54,308 bases of DNA from Halomonas sp. 25-S5. Lineage in GTDB: Bacteria > Pseudomonadota > Gammaproteobacteria > Pseudomonadales > Halomonadaceae. The translations under genes were made by a program, and so were the position numbers. Below are positions 1 to 10,768 of the stretch, piece by piece. The notes below the pieces were generated by a model. That model ran no database searches. It was given only the letters and a program-made list of their open reading frames with translations, and was not told the origin of the DNA. Within the stretch, counting starts at the first letter, position 1. Each line of letters opens with the position of its first letter. Location of the stretch: assembly GCF_029889845.1 (NCBI RefSeq), contig NZ_JARANV010000026.1:1-54308 (forward strand), read 5' to 3'.

Positions 1-30
1 GTAGGCCTGCGTCGAAGTCAGCTCGTTCAT
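1..30 (-). CDS. Unidentified leftward gene, first 10 codons only
   Basis: A leftward reading frame begins with ATG at position 30 and leaves the window after ten codons (reads MNELTSTQAY). A strong Shine-Dalgarno sequence, AAGGAGGA (complement of 35-42), sits four bases upstream of the ATG, so this is a real start rather than a chance frame. It is divergent from cbrA, and the two genes share under 80 bases of control region. Ten residues are too few to name a family. Confidence 0.6.
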   Translation of the reverse strand, partial: MNELTSTQAY

Positions 31-111
31 GGTGTCCTCCTTAGGATTGGGTGACACCAGTCTGACGGACGTTATTCAGCTGCATAAGATGGGGTTTGTG
101 GAGCGCTTACG

Positions 112-2959
112 ATCCCCACGCGCATCGCGCGCCATCCGGCGGTCTACACCCTGGCGCTGGGGGTCTACGCCAGCGCCTGGGCGATCTACGGCAGCCTGGA
201 GCTGGCCGGCAATGCCGGCTACGGCTACCTCGCCTACTACCTGGGGGTGGCGGGCGCCTTCCTGCTCGCCCCGGTCCTGCTGGTGCCGATCCAGCGCATG
301 ACCCGTACCTACCAGCTGGCCTCGCTGGCCGACCTCTTCGCCTTCCGCTTCCGCTCACGCTGGGTCGGCACCCTGATCACCCTGATCAGCCTGCTGGCCG
401 TGCTGCCGCTGCTGGCCCTCCAGGTGCAGACCCTGGGCGACACCATCTACCTGATGACCGGCACCGCCTCGCCGGCCCTGCTGGCATTGCTGTTCTGCGC
501 GCTGATCGCGCTGTTCGCGATCCTCTTCGGCGCCCGCCACACCCGGCTCCACGCCCGCCACGACACCCTGCTCGCGGTGATCGCCCTGGAGTCGCTGGTC
601 AAGCTCATCGCCATGCTGGCACTGGGGGCCTTCGCGCTGTTCGTGGTCTTCGATGGCCCCGCGGACCTCCAGGCCTGGCTGGACGGCCCGGGGCGCGCGG
701 CCCAGGCCAGTGTCGCCCACCTCGACCCGGCCCAGTGGCGCACCCTGCTGTTGCTGTTCTTCGCCGCGGCCTTCCTGATGCCACACATGTTCCACATCAC
801 CTTCGCCGAGACCCTCTCGCGGCGCACCCTGCTGCAGGCCGCCTGGACGCTGCCGCTGTTCCTGCTGCTGATGGCGCTGCCGGTGCCGCTGATCCTGTGG
901 GCCGCCCAGCGCCTGGGGGTCGATGCCGGCGGACTGGGCACCGCCTACCTGGCCTACGGGCTCTCCGAGTCGCTGTGGCTCCAGGGGCTGGTGTTCATCG
1001 CCGGCCTGGCGGCAACCAGCGGCACCATGATCATCATTTCCCTGGCGCTGTCGGGCATGATCCTCAACCACCTGGTGCTGGTCGCCCACCGCCCGCTGGA
1101 CCAGCCCGACCTCTATCGTTGGCTGCGCTGGCTGCGCCGCGCCCTGATCGTGGCGGTGATCCTCGGCGGCTGGCTTTTCTACCGCCTGGTGGGGGTGAAC
1201 CACGACCTCACCACCCTGGGGCTGGCCGCCTTCATCGGCATGGCCCAGTGCCTGCCGGGCATGCTCGCGCTGCTCTACTGGCCGGGCGCCAACCGCAAGG
1301 GCATGGTCAGCGGGCTGACGGCGGGGGTGCTGGTGTGGCTCGCCGGTACCTGGGTGCCCCTGCTGACCGATTTCCCGGCCCTGGTGCTGCTGCCGCCGGG
1401 CCTCGAGGCACTGGCCGGCGAGCCGGTCTGGTACGTGGTGACCCTGGCCTCGCTGGCGGCCAACATCCTGACCCTCATCCTGGTCTCGCTGGTCACACCG
1501 ACCTCCGCCGGCGAGCGGGCCGCCGCCGAGGCCTGTTCGGTGGATGCGGTGATCCGCCCCAAGCGCCTGCCGCTGGTGGCCGGCAACGGCGAGGAGTTCA
1601 AGCACCACCTGGCCCGCGCCTTGGGCGAGGAGGTCGCCGGTCGCGAGGTCGACCGCGCCCTGACCGACCTTGGCCTGTCGCCGCTGGATGGCCGCCCCTA
1701 TGCGTTGCGCCGGCTACGCGACCGCATCCAGGCCAACCTCTCGGGGCTGATGGGCCCCTCGGTGGCCCAGGACATCGTCGACCGCCACCTGCCCTATCGC
1801 CGCGGCGGGCTGGAGCCCAATGACGACATCCACTTCGTCGAGAGCCGCCTGGAGGCCTATCGCACCCGGCTGACCGGCCTTGCCCGGGAGCTCGACGGCC
1901 TGCGCCGCTACCACCGCCGCATCCTCACCCGGCTGCCGGTGGGGCTGTGTGCCTTCGGCGTCGACGACGAGCTGCTGATGTGGAACGCCGCCCTCGCCGA
2001 GCTCTCCGGCATCGAGGGCAGCAGCGTGGTCGGCTCGCGCCGCGATGGCCTGCCGCCACCCTGGGGGGCGCTGCTGGGACGCGTGCTCCTCGAGCATCAC
2101 GACCACCTCTACAAGCAAGCGGTGACGCTGGACGGCACCACCCGCTACCTGAGCCTGCACAAGGCCGAGCTCGCGGCCGATGAGGAGATGCGCGGCGGCA
2201 CCGTGGTCCTGGTGGAGGACCACAGCGAGATGAAGTGGCTGGAGGACGAGCTGGTGCATGCCGCCCGCCTGGCCTCCATCGGCCAGCTGGCGGCGGGCGT
2301 GGCCCACGAGATCGGCAACCCCGTCACCGGGATCTCGTCGCTGGCCCAGAACCTGCGCTACGACACCGACGACCCGGAGGTGCTGGAGACCGCCACCCAG
2401 ATCCAGCAGCTCACCGACCGCATCTCGCGCATCGTCGAGTCGCTGGTGGGCTTCGCCCATGGTGGCCGCCACGTGACCGGCCGGCCCTTCGCCCCGGTGT
2501 CGCTGGACACGCTGACCGACGAGGCCCTGCACTTGATCCACCTCGCCCGCTCGGGGGAGGATATCCGCTACCATAACCGCTGCCCGGCCGGCCTCGAGGT
2601 CGAGGGCGATGCCCAGCGGCTGTTGCAGGTCATGGTCAACCTGCTCGGCAACGCCCGCGACGCCAGCGCCCCCGGGGGCGAGGTGACCATCGATGCCGCC
2701 CCCGAGGGTGCATGGCTTCACGTGACCGTCACCGACCGGGGCCATGGCATCGACGAGCGGGTGCGCGACCACCTGTTCGAGCCCTTCACCACCACCAAGC
2801 CTCCCGGCGAAGGCACGGGACTCGGCCTGCCGCTGGTCTACAGCATCATCGCCGAGCACGGCGGCCAGATCGATATCGACTCCCCGCCCCCCGGGCAGGC
2901 CAACGGCACCCGCATCCACCTGTGGCTGCCCCTCAACCCAGAACATGGTGAACGCGCCG

Positions 2960-2982
<23 letters not shown>
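112..2982 (+). CDS. cbrA: CbrA-type sensor histidine kinase with SLC5 transporter domain
   Basis: Membrane sensor kinase that phosphorylates CbrB in carbon/nitrogen balance control. The N-terminal half is a multi-helix sodium/solute symporter-like domain ([17 protein letters not shown] is typical of CbrA). It is followed by a PAS-like linker, a HisKA box with HEIGNPV (His codon at 2305), and a HATPase domain with N box [10 protein letters not shown] and G boxes DRGHGID and [10 protein letters not shown]. Recognisable CbrA similarity starts at about 112 ([19 protein letters not shown]), but the frame has no ATG, GTG or TTG between its upstream stop (85-87) and GTG at 247. I therefore place the start at the ATC at 112, provisionally. 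This gives about 956 residues, against about 980 recalled for Pseudomonas CbrA, and lacks the usual first membrane helix. It overlaps cbrB by 23 bases. The function call is firm; the start is not. Confidence 0.9.
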
Positions 2983-4348
<1,366 letters not shown>

Positions 4349-4430
4349 GGCGCCTGGCCATGCGACCATGGCGCAAGCACCCGCGGCATGGTCCGCGGGC
4401 CTGCCTTCCCGCCACCCCGCTTGCACCCTT

Positions 4431-4481
4431 TGTTACCTTCCCACACAGCCAGTGCTCCGCGACGGGGCCAATCGGGTAACA
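4431..4481 (+). promoter_or_regulatory. Candidate upstream activator half-sites for the crcZ-like promoter
   Basis: TGTTAC at 4431-4436 and its inverse GTAACA at 4476-4481 lie 75-130 bases upstream of the sigma-54 promoter, where an NtrC-type activator normally binds. From memory, Pseudomonas CbrB sites use TGTTAC/GTAACA arms, although with shorter spacing. The same arms recur before panB. Assignment to CbrB is an inference. Confidence 0.5.
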
Positions 4482-4527
4482 CTCCACTCCCTCGCCAGGA
4501 CGCGAACTTTTTGACTTGTTAATAACC

Positions 4528-4572
4528 ATCTGTTTTTCAACAGATTGTTAATCTTTGGCACGCGGCCTGCTA
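4528..4572 (+). promoter_or_regulatory. Sigma-54 promoter for the CrcZ-like RNA, with inverted repeat upstream
   Basis: TTGGCACGCGGCCTGCTA (4555-4572) fits the sigma-54 consensus TGGCACG-N4-TTGCW: GG at 4557-4558 and GC at 4569-4570 with exactly ten bases between, predicting transcription from about 4582. Just upstream is a perfect inverted repeat, ATCTGTT-TTTC-AACAGAT (4528-4545), inside an A/T-rich patch that could bind IHF or an activator. Confidence 0.88.
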
Positions 4573-4581
4573 CATCTAGGG

Positions 4582-5080
4582 CAAGAAAAACAAATCCGGA
4601 CGTCACCCACTGCCAACAACAACAACAGGGCAGCCAGGCGTGACAGGGCCCGACCCGCCAACAACAAGACACCCGGGCCCCTACGACTTCGGCGCTTGCC
4701 GACAACAAGAACAGCATCGGCACGGCGCGAGGCCTTCGGGCCCCAACAACAACAAGTTGCTCGAAGCACCGGAGCCATCAGGACGCGACGCACCCGGGCA
4801 CGGCCGACCAACAATGACAAATGGCCGTCGAGGTGCACTCTCGGCAACAACATCAACAAGCCGGGAGGAGGCATATTCCATGCCGTCGTGGTTGGACTAT
4901 TGTTTTGAATACGAGACGGTCGCCGTCAGGAGCACCAACAAACATAACAACACCGCTTGCCTGAACACTCCTTGGTGACTGTGGTGCGTATTCAGGGCGA
5001 TGCGCCATCACGAAGAAGAATCAGCAGCAGGGATGCTGCATCCTGCTTACAGGGGAGGCCAATGGCCTCCCCTTTCTGCT
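4582..5080 (+). ncRNA. crcZ: CrcZ-like Hfq/Crc-sequestering small RNA
   Basis: A roughly 500-nt non-coding transcript bounded by the sigma-54 promoter and a strong terminator (5051-5076). It carries many A-rich triplet tracts of the kind bound by the distal face of Hfq: AAGAAAAACAAA (4583-4594), AACAACAACAACA (4615-4627), AACAACAAG (4660-4668), AACAAGAAC (4704-4712), AACAACAACAAG (4745-4756), AACAATGACAAA (4810-4821), AACAACATCAACAAG (4846-4860), AACAAACATAACAACA (4937-4952) and GAAGAAGAA (5012-5020). A GGCC-TTCG-GGCC hairpin lies at 4731-4742. No reading frame here resembles a protein. Position between cbrB and pcnB matches crcZ of Pseudomonas, whose RNA titrates Hfq/Crc to relieve catabolite repression. 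It is longer than the roughly 370-410 nt recalled for the Pseudomonas RNAs. Confidence 0.85.
5051..5076 (+). terminator. Intrinsic terminator of the CrcZ-like RNA
   Basis: Perfect 10-bp stem AGGGGAGGCC / GGCCTCCCCT with a three-base AAT loop, followed by TTTCTGCTTT. Confidence 0.85.
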
Positions 5081-5175
5081 TTCCGTAAGCTCCCCGCCAC
5101 CGTGTCGCGCTTTGCAAGGTGTCAGTGGTCCGCTACACTCAACGCTTTCCGCGTCCCGCGAGTCGATATCGTCGC

Positions 5176-6573
5176 ATGATCAAAGGTTTTACCCGCTTTT
5201 TGCAGAGTCCGGGCGAGCGCATCAAGTCGCTATTCGGCCCTCAGGATGCGCCGGCCGGCAGCACCGGGCCGCGCATCATTCCCCGCCAGGAACACCCTGT
5301 CTCGCGTCAGCACTTCAGCGACGCCGCCCTCAAGGTGCTCTACCGGCTTCACAATGCAGGCTTCCAGGCCTTCCTGGTGGGCGGGTGTATCCGCGATGCG
5401 CTGCTCGGCCACATGCCCAAGGACTTCGATGTCGCCACGGATGCCACGCCGGAGCAGGTCAAGGACCTGTTCCGCAACTCGCGCATCATCGGCCGGCGCT
5501 TCCGCATCGTGCATGTCCGCTTCGGTCGCGAGGTGATCGAGGTCACCACCTTCCGGGGCAAGCCGGGCGATGACCATGCCGACCATATCTCCCAGCAGTC
5601 GGACGATGGCCTGCTACTGCGCGACAATGTCTGGGGCAACATCGCGGAAGACGCCCTGCGCCGCGACTTCACCGTCAATGCCCTCTATTACAGCATCGCC
5701 GACTTCTCGATCCACGACTTCGCCGACGGCGTGCACGACATCGAGGCCCGCACCCTGCGGCTGATCGGCGACCCGGCCACCCGCTATCGCGAGGACCCGG
5801 TGAGGATGCTCAGGGCGGTGCGCTTCGCCGCCAAGCTCGACTTCCACCTCGACCCGGCCACCGAGGCGCCGATCCACGACGCCGCGCCGCTGCTGCTGCA
5901 GATTCCGCCGGCCCGGCTGTTCGACGAGATCCTCAAGCTGTTCATGGCCGGCCACGGGGTCGTCACCTTCCAGCTGCTGCGCCGCTACGGCCTGTTCGCG
6001 ATGCTCTTCCCCGAGGCCGACGAGGCCATGGAGGAGCTGCCCTGGGCCGAGCGCCTGGTCGAGCTGGCGCTGGAGAGCACCGATCGGCGCATCGCCGAGG
6101 ACCGCCCGGTGACCCCGGCCTTCCTGTTCGCCGCCCTGCTCTGGGCCCCCGTCCAGCAGCGCCAAGCGATCCTCGAGGCCGATGGCATGCCGCCCATCCC
6201 CGCACTCCAGGCGGCGTCCCAGCAGGTGGTCTCGCGCCAGCTCCAGCACATCTCCATCCCCAAGCGCTTCAGCCTGCCGATGCGCGACATCTGGGACCTG
6301 CAGCAGCGGCTGCCGCTACGCCGCGGCAAGCGCGTCTTCCAGACCCGCGAGCACCCGCGCTTCCGGGCCGCCTACGACTTCCTGCTGCTGCGCGAAGGCG
6401 CCGGCGAGCTCGAACCCGGCCTGGGTGACTGGTGGACCGCCTTCCAGCAGGCCGACGAGCACGAGCAGCGCCGCCTGCTGGGCAAGGTCGGCGCCGACCC
6501 GGCGGGCAGCGGCCAGCCACGCAAGCGCCGGCGTCGCCGCCGCAAGCCACGGGGCCCCGCGAGCGACACATGA
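5176..6573 (+). CDS. pcnB: Poly(A) polymerase I
   Basis: Adds poly(A) tails to RNA 3' ends, promoting decay. The class II nucleotidyltransferase signature is clear: LVGGCIRDALLG from residue 67, then DFDVAT with the metal-binding pair Asp83 and Asp85. RNA-binding domains follow, and the protein ends in a very basic tail (RKRRRRRRK), usual for proteobacterial PcnB. I chose ATG 5176 (465 residues); GTG 5119 in the same frame would add 19 residues that do not look like the family. No convincing Shine-Dalgarno precedes 5176, so the start is less sure than the identity. It overlaps folK by four bases (ATGA). Confidence 0.94.
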   Translation: MIKGFTRFLQSPGERIKSLFGPQDAPAGSTGPRIIPRQEHPVSRQHFSDAALKVLYRLHNAGFQAFLVGGCIRDALLGHMPKDFDVATDATPEQVKDLFRNSRIIGRRFRIVHVRFGREVIEVTTFRGKPGDDHADHISQQSDDGLLLRDNVWGNIAEDALRRDFTVNALYYSIADFSIHDFADGVHDIEARTLRLIGDPATRYREDPVRMLRAVRFAAKLDFHLDPATEAPIHDAAPLLLQIPPARLFDEILKLFMAGHGVVTFQLLRRYGLFAMLFPEADEAMEELPWAERLVELALESTDRRIAEDRPVTPAFLFAALLWAPVQQRQAILEADGMPPIPALQAASQQVVSRQLQHISIPKRFSLPMRDIWDLQQRLPLRRGKRVFQTREHPRFRAAYDFLLLREGAGELEPGLGDWWTAFQQADEHEQRRLLGKVGADPAGSGQPRKRRRRRRKPRGPASDT

Positions 6574-7067
6574 GCCCGCCGCGGCAGCATGCCTGGATCG
6601 GCCTGGGCAGCAACCTCGACGTCCCGCGGGCGCATGTCGAGCGCGCCCTTGGCGAGCTCGACCGCCTCCCCCTGACCCGTCGCATCGCCGCCTCGCGGCT
6701 CTATGCCAGCGCGCCGCTGGGACCCGCCGACCAGCCCGACTACATCAATGCCGTGGCACTCCTGGCGACGCGGCTCTCGCCGCTCGCCCTGCTCGACCAG
6801 CTGCAGGCCCTGGAACAGCGCCATGGCCGCGTACGCCGCCGGCGCTGGGGCCCCCGGACCCTGGACCTGGACCTGCTACTCTTCGATGACCAGCGGGTCA
6901 CGCTGCCACGGCTGACGCTGCCCCACCCGGAGATGGCCCGGCGCGCCTTCGTGCTGGTCCCGCTGGCCGAGCTGGCCCCGAGCCTGGTATTCGACGGTCA
7001 GCCCCTGGCGAAACTGGCCGCCGGGCTCGACACCCGAAACCTGCGGCCGGTGTTACCGCAGGACTGA
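6570..7067 (+). CDS. folK: 2-amino-4-hydroxy-6-hydroxymethyldihydropteridine pyrophosphokinase
   Basis: Transfers pyrophosphate from ATP to 6-hydroxymethyl-dihydropterin in folate synthesis; FolP, the next enzyme, is encoded at 22423-23289. 165 residues, usual for HPPK. Visible motifs are the N-terminal IGLGSNL, the RRWGPRTLDLDLL block with the metal-binding Asp pair, and LPHPEMARRAFVL. Start ATG 6570 overlaps the pcnB stop (ATGA), implying translational coupling; folK after pcnB is a common proteobacterial arrangement. The last codons contain a TGTTAC half-site discussed with the panB upstream region. Confidence 0.95.
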   Translation: MSPPRQHAWIGLGSNLDVPRAHVERALGELDRLPLTRRIAASRLYASAPLGPADQPDYINAVALLATRLSPLALLDQLQALEQRHGRVRRRRWGPRTLDLDLLLFDDQRVTLPRLTLPHPEMARRAFVLVPLAELAPSLVFDGQPLAKLAAGLDTRNLRPVLPQD

Positions 7068-7153
7068 GGAACACTCCGCACTGTTACCTATCGACACCTC
7101 GGCATGATTCGGGTAACAATCTCAGGTTACACCGAGGCAGGCCCGCCAGAGGC
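7051..7153 (+). promoter_or_regulatory. Repeated TGTTAC/GTAACA sites upstream of panB
   Basis: Half-sites TGTTAC (7051-7056), TGTTAC (7082-7087) and GTAACA (7113-7118) are spaced exactly 31 bases apart, about three helical turns; GGTTAC follows at 7125-7130. The cores TGTTACCT and TCGGGTAACA are nearly the same as those before the CrcZ-like promoter. A weak sigma-54-like GG-N10-GC element (GG 7140-7141, GC 7152-7153) lies downstream but lacks most of the consensus. The regulator is unknown; CbrB is the obvious candidate. Confidence 0.45.
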
Positions 7154-7182
7154 CTCCCACGACCCGACGATGAGAGCACGCC

Positions 7183-7974
7183 ATGAAAACCGTCACCCTG
7201 AGCACGCTGCAGGCCTTCAAGCGCGCCGGTGAGCCGTTCAGCTGCCTGACCGCCTACGACGCCTCCTTCGCCCGGGCGGCCGGAGAGGCGGGCATCGAGG
7301 TGCTGCTGGTGGGCGACTCCCTGGGCATGGTCCTGCAGGGCCACGCCAGCACCCTGCCGGTGACCCTCGACGAGGTCTGCTACCACACCCGCTGCGTGGC
7401 CCGCGGCAAGGGCGCGAGCCTGCTGATGGTCGACCTGCCCTTCATGAGCAACTCGAGCACCGAGCGCCTGCTCCAGGATGCCGGCGAGCTGATGCGCGCC
7501 GGGGCCGAGCTGGTCAAGGTCGAGGGCGAGGCCTGGATGGCCGACGGCATCCGCGAGCTGACCCGGCGTGGCGTGCCGGTCTGCGCCCACCTCGGCCTGA
7601 CGCCCCAGTCGGTCTATCGGCTGGGCGGCTACAAGGTGCAGGGCCGCGAGGCCGAGCAGGCGACCCGGATCCTCGAGGATGCCCGCGCGCTGGTCGAGGC
7701 CGGCGCCTCGGTGATCCTGCTGGAGTGCGTGCCGGCAAGCCTGGGCCGCGCGGTGAGCGCGGCGCTGGAGGTGCCGGTGATCGGCATCGGCGCCGGCCCC
7801 GACACGGATGGCCAGATTCTGGTGATGCACGACGTGCTGGGGGTGACCCACGGCCGCACGCCGCGCTTCGTCAAGAACTTCATGGTGGATGCCGACGATA
7901 TCCCGGGCGCCTTCCGCCGCTACCACGAGGACGTCAAGGCCCGTCGCTTCCCCGCCCAAGCACACTGCTTCTAA
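7183..7974 (+). CDS. panB: Ketopantoate hydroxymethyltransferase
   Basis: First committed step of pantothenate synthesis: 2-ketoisovalerate plus methylene-tetrahydrofolate gives ketopantoate. 263 residues, the family's normal length. Motifs: TAYDASFA near residue 23, GDSLGMV with metal ligand Asp45, VDLPFMS with Asp84, and ILLECVPA with catalytic Glu181, all at the positions known in the E. coli enzyme. The start ATG is preceded by GATGAGAG. It leads a panB-panC-panD cluster in the same direction, with panC 25 bases downstream. Confidence 0.97.
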   Translation: MKTVTLSTLQAFKRAGEPFSCLTAYDASFARAAGEAGIEVLLVGDSLGMVLQGHASTLPVTLDEVCYHTRCVARGKGASLLMVDLPFMSNSSTERLLQDAGELMRAGAELVKVEGEAWMADGIRELTRRGVPVCAHLGLTPQSVYRLGGYKVQGREAEQATRILEDARALVEAGASVILLECVPASLGRAVSAALEVPVIGIGAGPDTDGQILVMHDVLGVTHGRTPRFVKNFMVDADDIPGAFRRYHEDVKARRFPAQAHCF

Positions 7975-7999
7975 GCCGCGTTTCGAGGAGCTCGCCGTG

Positions 8000-8848
8000 A
8001 TGCGTACCCTGCGAGAGATTCCGCCCCTGCGCGAGGCCCTGAACGAGTGCCGGCGCCGCGGCCAGCGCGTCGCCCTGGTGCCGACCATGGGCAACCTGCA
8101 CGACGGCCACCTGGCCCTGGTGGCACAGGCGCGTCGCCGAGGCGACGTGGTGGTGGCGACCATCTTCGTCAACCCGCTGCAGTTCGGTGCCGGCGAGGAC
8201 CTGGACGCCTACCCGCGCACCCTCGCCGAGGACCAGGCGCAGCTCGAGGCGGCCGGCTGCGACCTGCTGTTCGCCCCCGCGACGACGGCCGTCTACCCGC
8301 GTAGCCTGGCGGCCCAGACCCGGGTCTGCGTGCCCGAGGTCAGCGAGGGGCTCTGCGGTGGCGACCGGCCCGGGCACTTCGATGGCGTCGCTACCATCGT
8401 CACCATGCTCTTCCACCTGGTGCAGCCCGATGTGGCCTGCTTCGGCGAGAAGGACTACCAGCAGCTGGCGGTGATCCGCCGCCTGGTGGCCGACCTTCAC
8501 GTCCCCGTGGAGATCGTCGGCGTGCCCATCGTGCGCGCCGCAGACGGCCTGGCCCTCTCCTCGCGCAACGGCTACCTGGATGCCGCCCAGCGCGCCACTG
8601 CCCCGGCGCTCTACCGCACCCTGTGCACGCTACGCGATGCCCTGGAGGCCGGCGCCGACAGCGACGACACCCTGGCCGACGGCCTCGCCCGGCTGAGGGA
8701 GGCCGGCTTCGCGCCGGACTATCTGGAGCTTCGCACCACCGACCTGGAGCCGGTCACCGCGATCACCCGCGACGCCGTGCTACTCGCCGCGGCGCGCCTG
8801 GGCCCGACCCGACTGATCGATAACCTGAGCCTGACCCTGCCACGCTGA
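8000..8848 (+). CDS. panC: Pantothenate synthetase
   Basis: ATP-dependent condensation of pantoate with beta-alanine. 282 residues, as expected. The nucleotidyl-transferase HIGH-like motif is [10 protein letters not shown] (His34, His37); later come [10 protein letters not shown] and the pantoate-binding [11 protein letters not shown] chose ATG 8000 because the conserved [11 protein letters not shown] begins there and GAGGAG lies just upstream; in-frame extensions overlap panB. It sits between panB and panD, so the whole pantothenate branch is encoded together apart from panE/ilvC. Confidence 0.96.
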   Translation: MRTLREIPPLREALNECRRRGQRVALVPTMGNLHDGHLALVAQARRRGDVVVATIFVNPLQFGAGEDLDAYPRTLAEDQAQLEAAGCDLLFAPATTAVYPRSLAAQTRVCVPEVSEGLCGGDRPGHFDGVATIVTMLFHLVQPDVACFGEKDYQQLAVIRRLVADLHVPVEIVGVPIVRAADGLALSSRNGYLDAAQRATAPALYRTLCTLRDALEAGADSDDTLADGLARLREAGFAPDYLELRTTDLEPVTAITRDAVLLAAARLGPTRLIDNLSLTLPR

Positions 8849-8884
8849 GGGCCTGGCGCCGTCACACAGAGGAACCTTCGCTTC

Positions 8885-9265
8885 ATGCAGACCATCATGC
8901 TCAAGGCCAAGCTGCACATGGCCCGTGTCACACATGCCGTGCTCAACTACGAGGGCTCCTGCGCCATCGACGGCGAGTTGCTCGACTTGTCCGGTATCCG
9001 CGAGAACGAGCAGATCCAGCTCTACAACGTCGAGAATGGGCAACGCTTCACCACCTACGCCATCCGCGCGGAAGAGGGCTCGAGGATCATCTCGGTGAAC
9101 GGTGCCGCGGCTCACCTGGCGAGTGAAGGGCAGCGCGTGATCATCTGCAGCTATGCCCACTACAGCGACGCGGAACTCGAGGCGCACGCGCCGGCCCTGG
9201 TCTACCTCCAGGAAGGCAATGTCATCAGCCACACCAGCAACGCCATCCCCGTACAGCTGGCCTGA
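8885..9265 (+). CDS. panD: Aspartate 1-decarboxylase proenzyme
   Basis: Makes beta-alanine from aspartate for PanC. 126 residues, the usual size. The proenzyme self-cleaves between Gly24 and Ser25 (YEGSC) to make the pyruvoyl cofactor, and both residues are in place; Tyr22 precedes as in the E. coli protein. The N terminus [14 protein letters not shown] is typical; a Met at residue 5 is an alternative start. It lies 36 bases after panC, with an AGAGGAA ribosome site at the end of that gap. The next 209 bases carry no gene. Confidence 0.96.
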   Translation: MQTIMLKAKLHMARVTHAVLNYEGSCAIDGELLDLSGIRENEQIQLYNVENGQRFTTYAIRAEEGSRIISVNGAAAHLASEGQRVIICSYAHYSDAELEAHAPALVYLQEGNVISHTSNAIPVQLA

Positions 9266-9474
9266 CACCCGCCTGCCAGGCACCCCGCGGGGTGCCGCAC
9301 TGCCCGCCTTGCCCTCTCCCCGGCGCCTCCCCGCGCATTCGGCCATGGAAACATTGCCGCGACGCACAAGCCTCCCCTATGCTGGGTCTCCGGCCTTGGT
9401 GGAAAACCGGCCCGACGCCGGCCGTTTTCCGACACGACCGCGATGCCGTATAACACGCTCAGGAGGCTCAGCCC

Positions 9475-10656
9475 ATGCAAGACCAAGACGTGGTAATCGT
9501 TGCCGCTCGCCGCACCGCCGTCGGCACCTTCGGTGGCTCCCTGGCCGGCATTCCCGCCAGCGACCTGGGTGCCCATGTCATCAAGGACATCCTGTCCACC
9601 ACCGGCGTCGCCGGGGACCAGGTCGACGAGGTACTGCTCGGCCAGGTGCTCACCGCCGGGGTCGGCCAGAACCCCGCCCGCCAGGCCTCCATCAAGGCCG
9701 GCCTGCCGGATGCCGTGCCGGCCATGACCATCAACAAGGTCTGCGGATCGGGCCTCAAGGCCCTGCACCTGGCCACCCAGGCGATCCGCTGCGGCGATGC
9801 CGAGCTGATCCTCGCCGGCGGCCAGGAGAACATGTCCGCCTCGCCCCACGTACTGCCCAACTCGCGTACCGGCCAGCGCATGGGTGACTGGAAGGCCATC
9901 GACACCATGGTCCACGACGGCCTGTGGGATGCCTTCAACAACTACCATATGGGCATCACGGCCGAGAACCTGGCGGAGAAGTACGGCATCACCCGCGAGG
10001 CGATGGACGAGTTCGCCGCCGGCTCCCAGCAGAAGGCCAGCGCGGCCATCAAGGAGGGCAAGTTCAAGGGCCAGATCGTCCCGGTGGAGATCCCCCAGCG
10101 CAAGGGCGACCCGCTGGTCTTCGACACCGACGAGGGCCCGCGTGACGTGAGCGCCGAGAAGCTCGGCACCATGCGTCCGGCCTTCAAGAAGGACGGCACC
10201 GTCACCGCCGGCAACGCCTCCTCCATCAACGACGGGGCCGCCGTGGTGATGCTCTGCTCCGCCGACAAGGCCAAGGCGCTGGGCCTCGAGCCGCTGGCCC
10301 GCATCAAGGCCTACAGCAATGCCGGCGTCGACCCCTCGATCATGGGCATCGGCCCGGCCCCGGCGACTCGGCGCTGCCTCGAGAAGGCCGGCTGGAGCCT
10401 GGACGATCTGGACCTGGTCGAGGCCAACGAGGCCTTCGCCGCCCAGGCCCTCGCCGTCAACAAGGAGCTGGGTTGGGATGTCAGCAAGATCAACGTCAAC
10501 GGTGGCGCCATCGCCATCGGCCATCCCATCGGCGCCTCCGGCTGCCGCATCCTGGTGACCCTGGTCCACGAGATGATCGCCCGCGATGCCAAGAAGGGCC
10601 TGGCGACGCTGTGCATCGGCGGCGGCCAGGGCGTGGCGCTGGCCATCGAGCGCTAA
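9475..10656 (+). CDS. Acetyl-CoA acetyltransferase (biosynthetic-type thiolase)
   Basis: Condenses two acetyl-CoA to acetoacetyl-CoA, or the reverse; the thiolase of polyhydroxybutyrate synthesis and of acetoacetate use belongs to this family. 393 residues, the standard length. The catalytic triad is visible: Cys90 in [10 protein letters not shown], His350 in GHPIGASGC and Cys380 in LCIGGGQG. Start ATG is preceded by AGGAGG. It stands alone between panD and the converging pnp operon, with no phaB, phaC or beta-oxidation partner beside it, so I cannot say which pathway it serves (phaA or atoB are both possible). It is followed by heptamer repeats and two terminator hairpins. Confidence 0.93.
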   Translation: MQDQDVVIVAARRTAVGTFGGSLAGIPASDLGAHVIKDILSTTGVAGDQVDEVLLGQVLTAGVGQNPARQASIKAGLPDAVPAMTINKVCGSGLKALHLATQAIRCGDAELILAGGQENMSASPHVLPNSRTGQRMGDWKAIDTMVHDGLWDAFNNYHMGITAENLAEKYGITREAMDEFAAGSQQKASAAIKEGKFKGQIVPVEIPQRKGDPLVFDTDEGPRDVSAEKLGTMRPAFKKDGTVTAGNASSINDGAAVVMLCSADKAKALGLEPLARIKAYSNAGVDPSIMGIGPAPATRRCLEKAGWSLDDLDLVEANEAFAAQALAVNKELGWDVSKINVNGGAIAIGHPIGASGCRILVTLVHEMIARDAKKGLATLCIGGGQGVALAIER

Positions 10657-10671
10657 GCCGCGCTGCGCGCG

Positions 10672-10702
10672 AGCTGTAAGCTGTAAGCTGTAAGCTGTAA
10701 GC
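10672..10702 (+). repeat. Four tandem AGCTGTA heptamers
   Basis: Four exact copies of AGCTGTA (10672-10699) follow a small GC palindrome, CGCGCTGCGCGCG. A degenerate opposite-strand copy lies at 10804-10832, on the far side of two terminators. The same arrangement recurs at 26720-26826. Confidence 0.8.
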
Positions 10703-10708
10703 ACTATT

Positions 10709-10745
10709 GAGAAGCCCGTGTGGACGAGTTCCACAAGGGCTTCTC
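10709..10745 (+). terminator. Hairpin after the thiolase gene
   Basis: Stem GAGAAGCCC / GGGCTTCTC extended inside by TGTGGA / TCCACA around a five-base loop, followed by CTTGG. It lies between converging genes. The T tract is weak, so termination is probable rather than certain. Confidence 0.55.
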
Positions 10746-10768
10746 CTTGGTTTGCCACCCTCAATTGG

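Noticed and set aside
4380..4399. CCCGCGG-CATGGT-CCGCGGG hairpin after cbrB as its terminator
   Set aside because: Only seven pairs and no T run follow; it may slow polymerase, but there is not enough to call a terminator.
4555..4908. Open frames within the CrcZ-like RNA
   Set aside because: Their codons are dictated by AAC triplet tracts, no ribosome site is placed well, and the unit is bounded by a promoter and terminator typical of an RNA gene.
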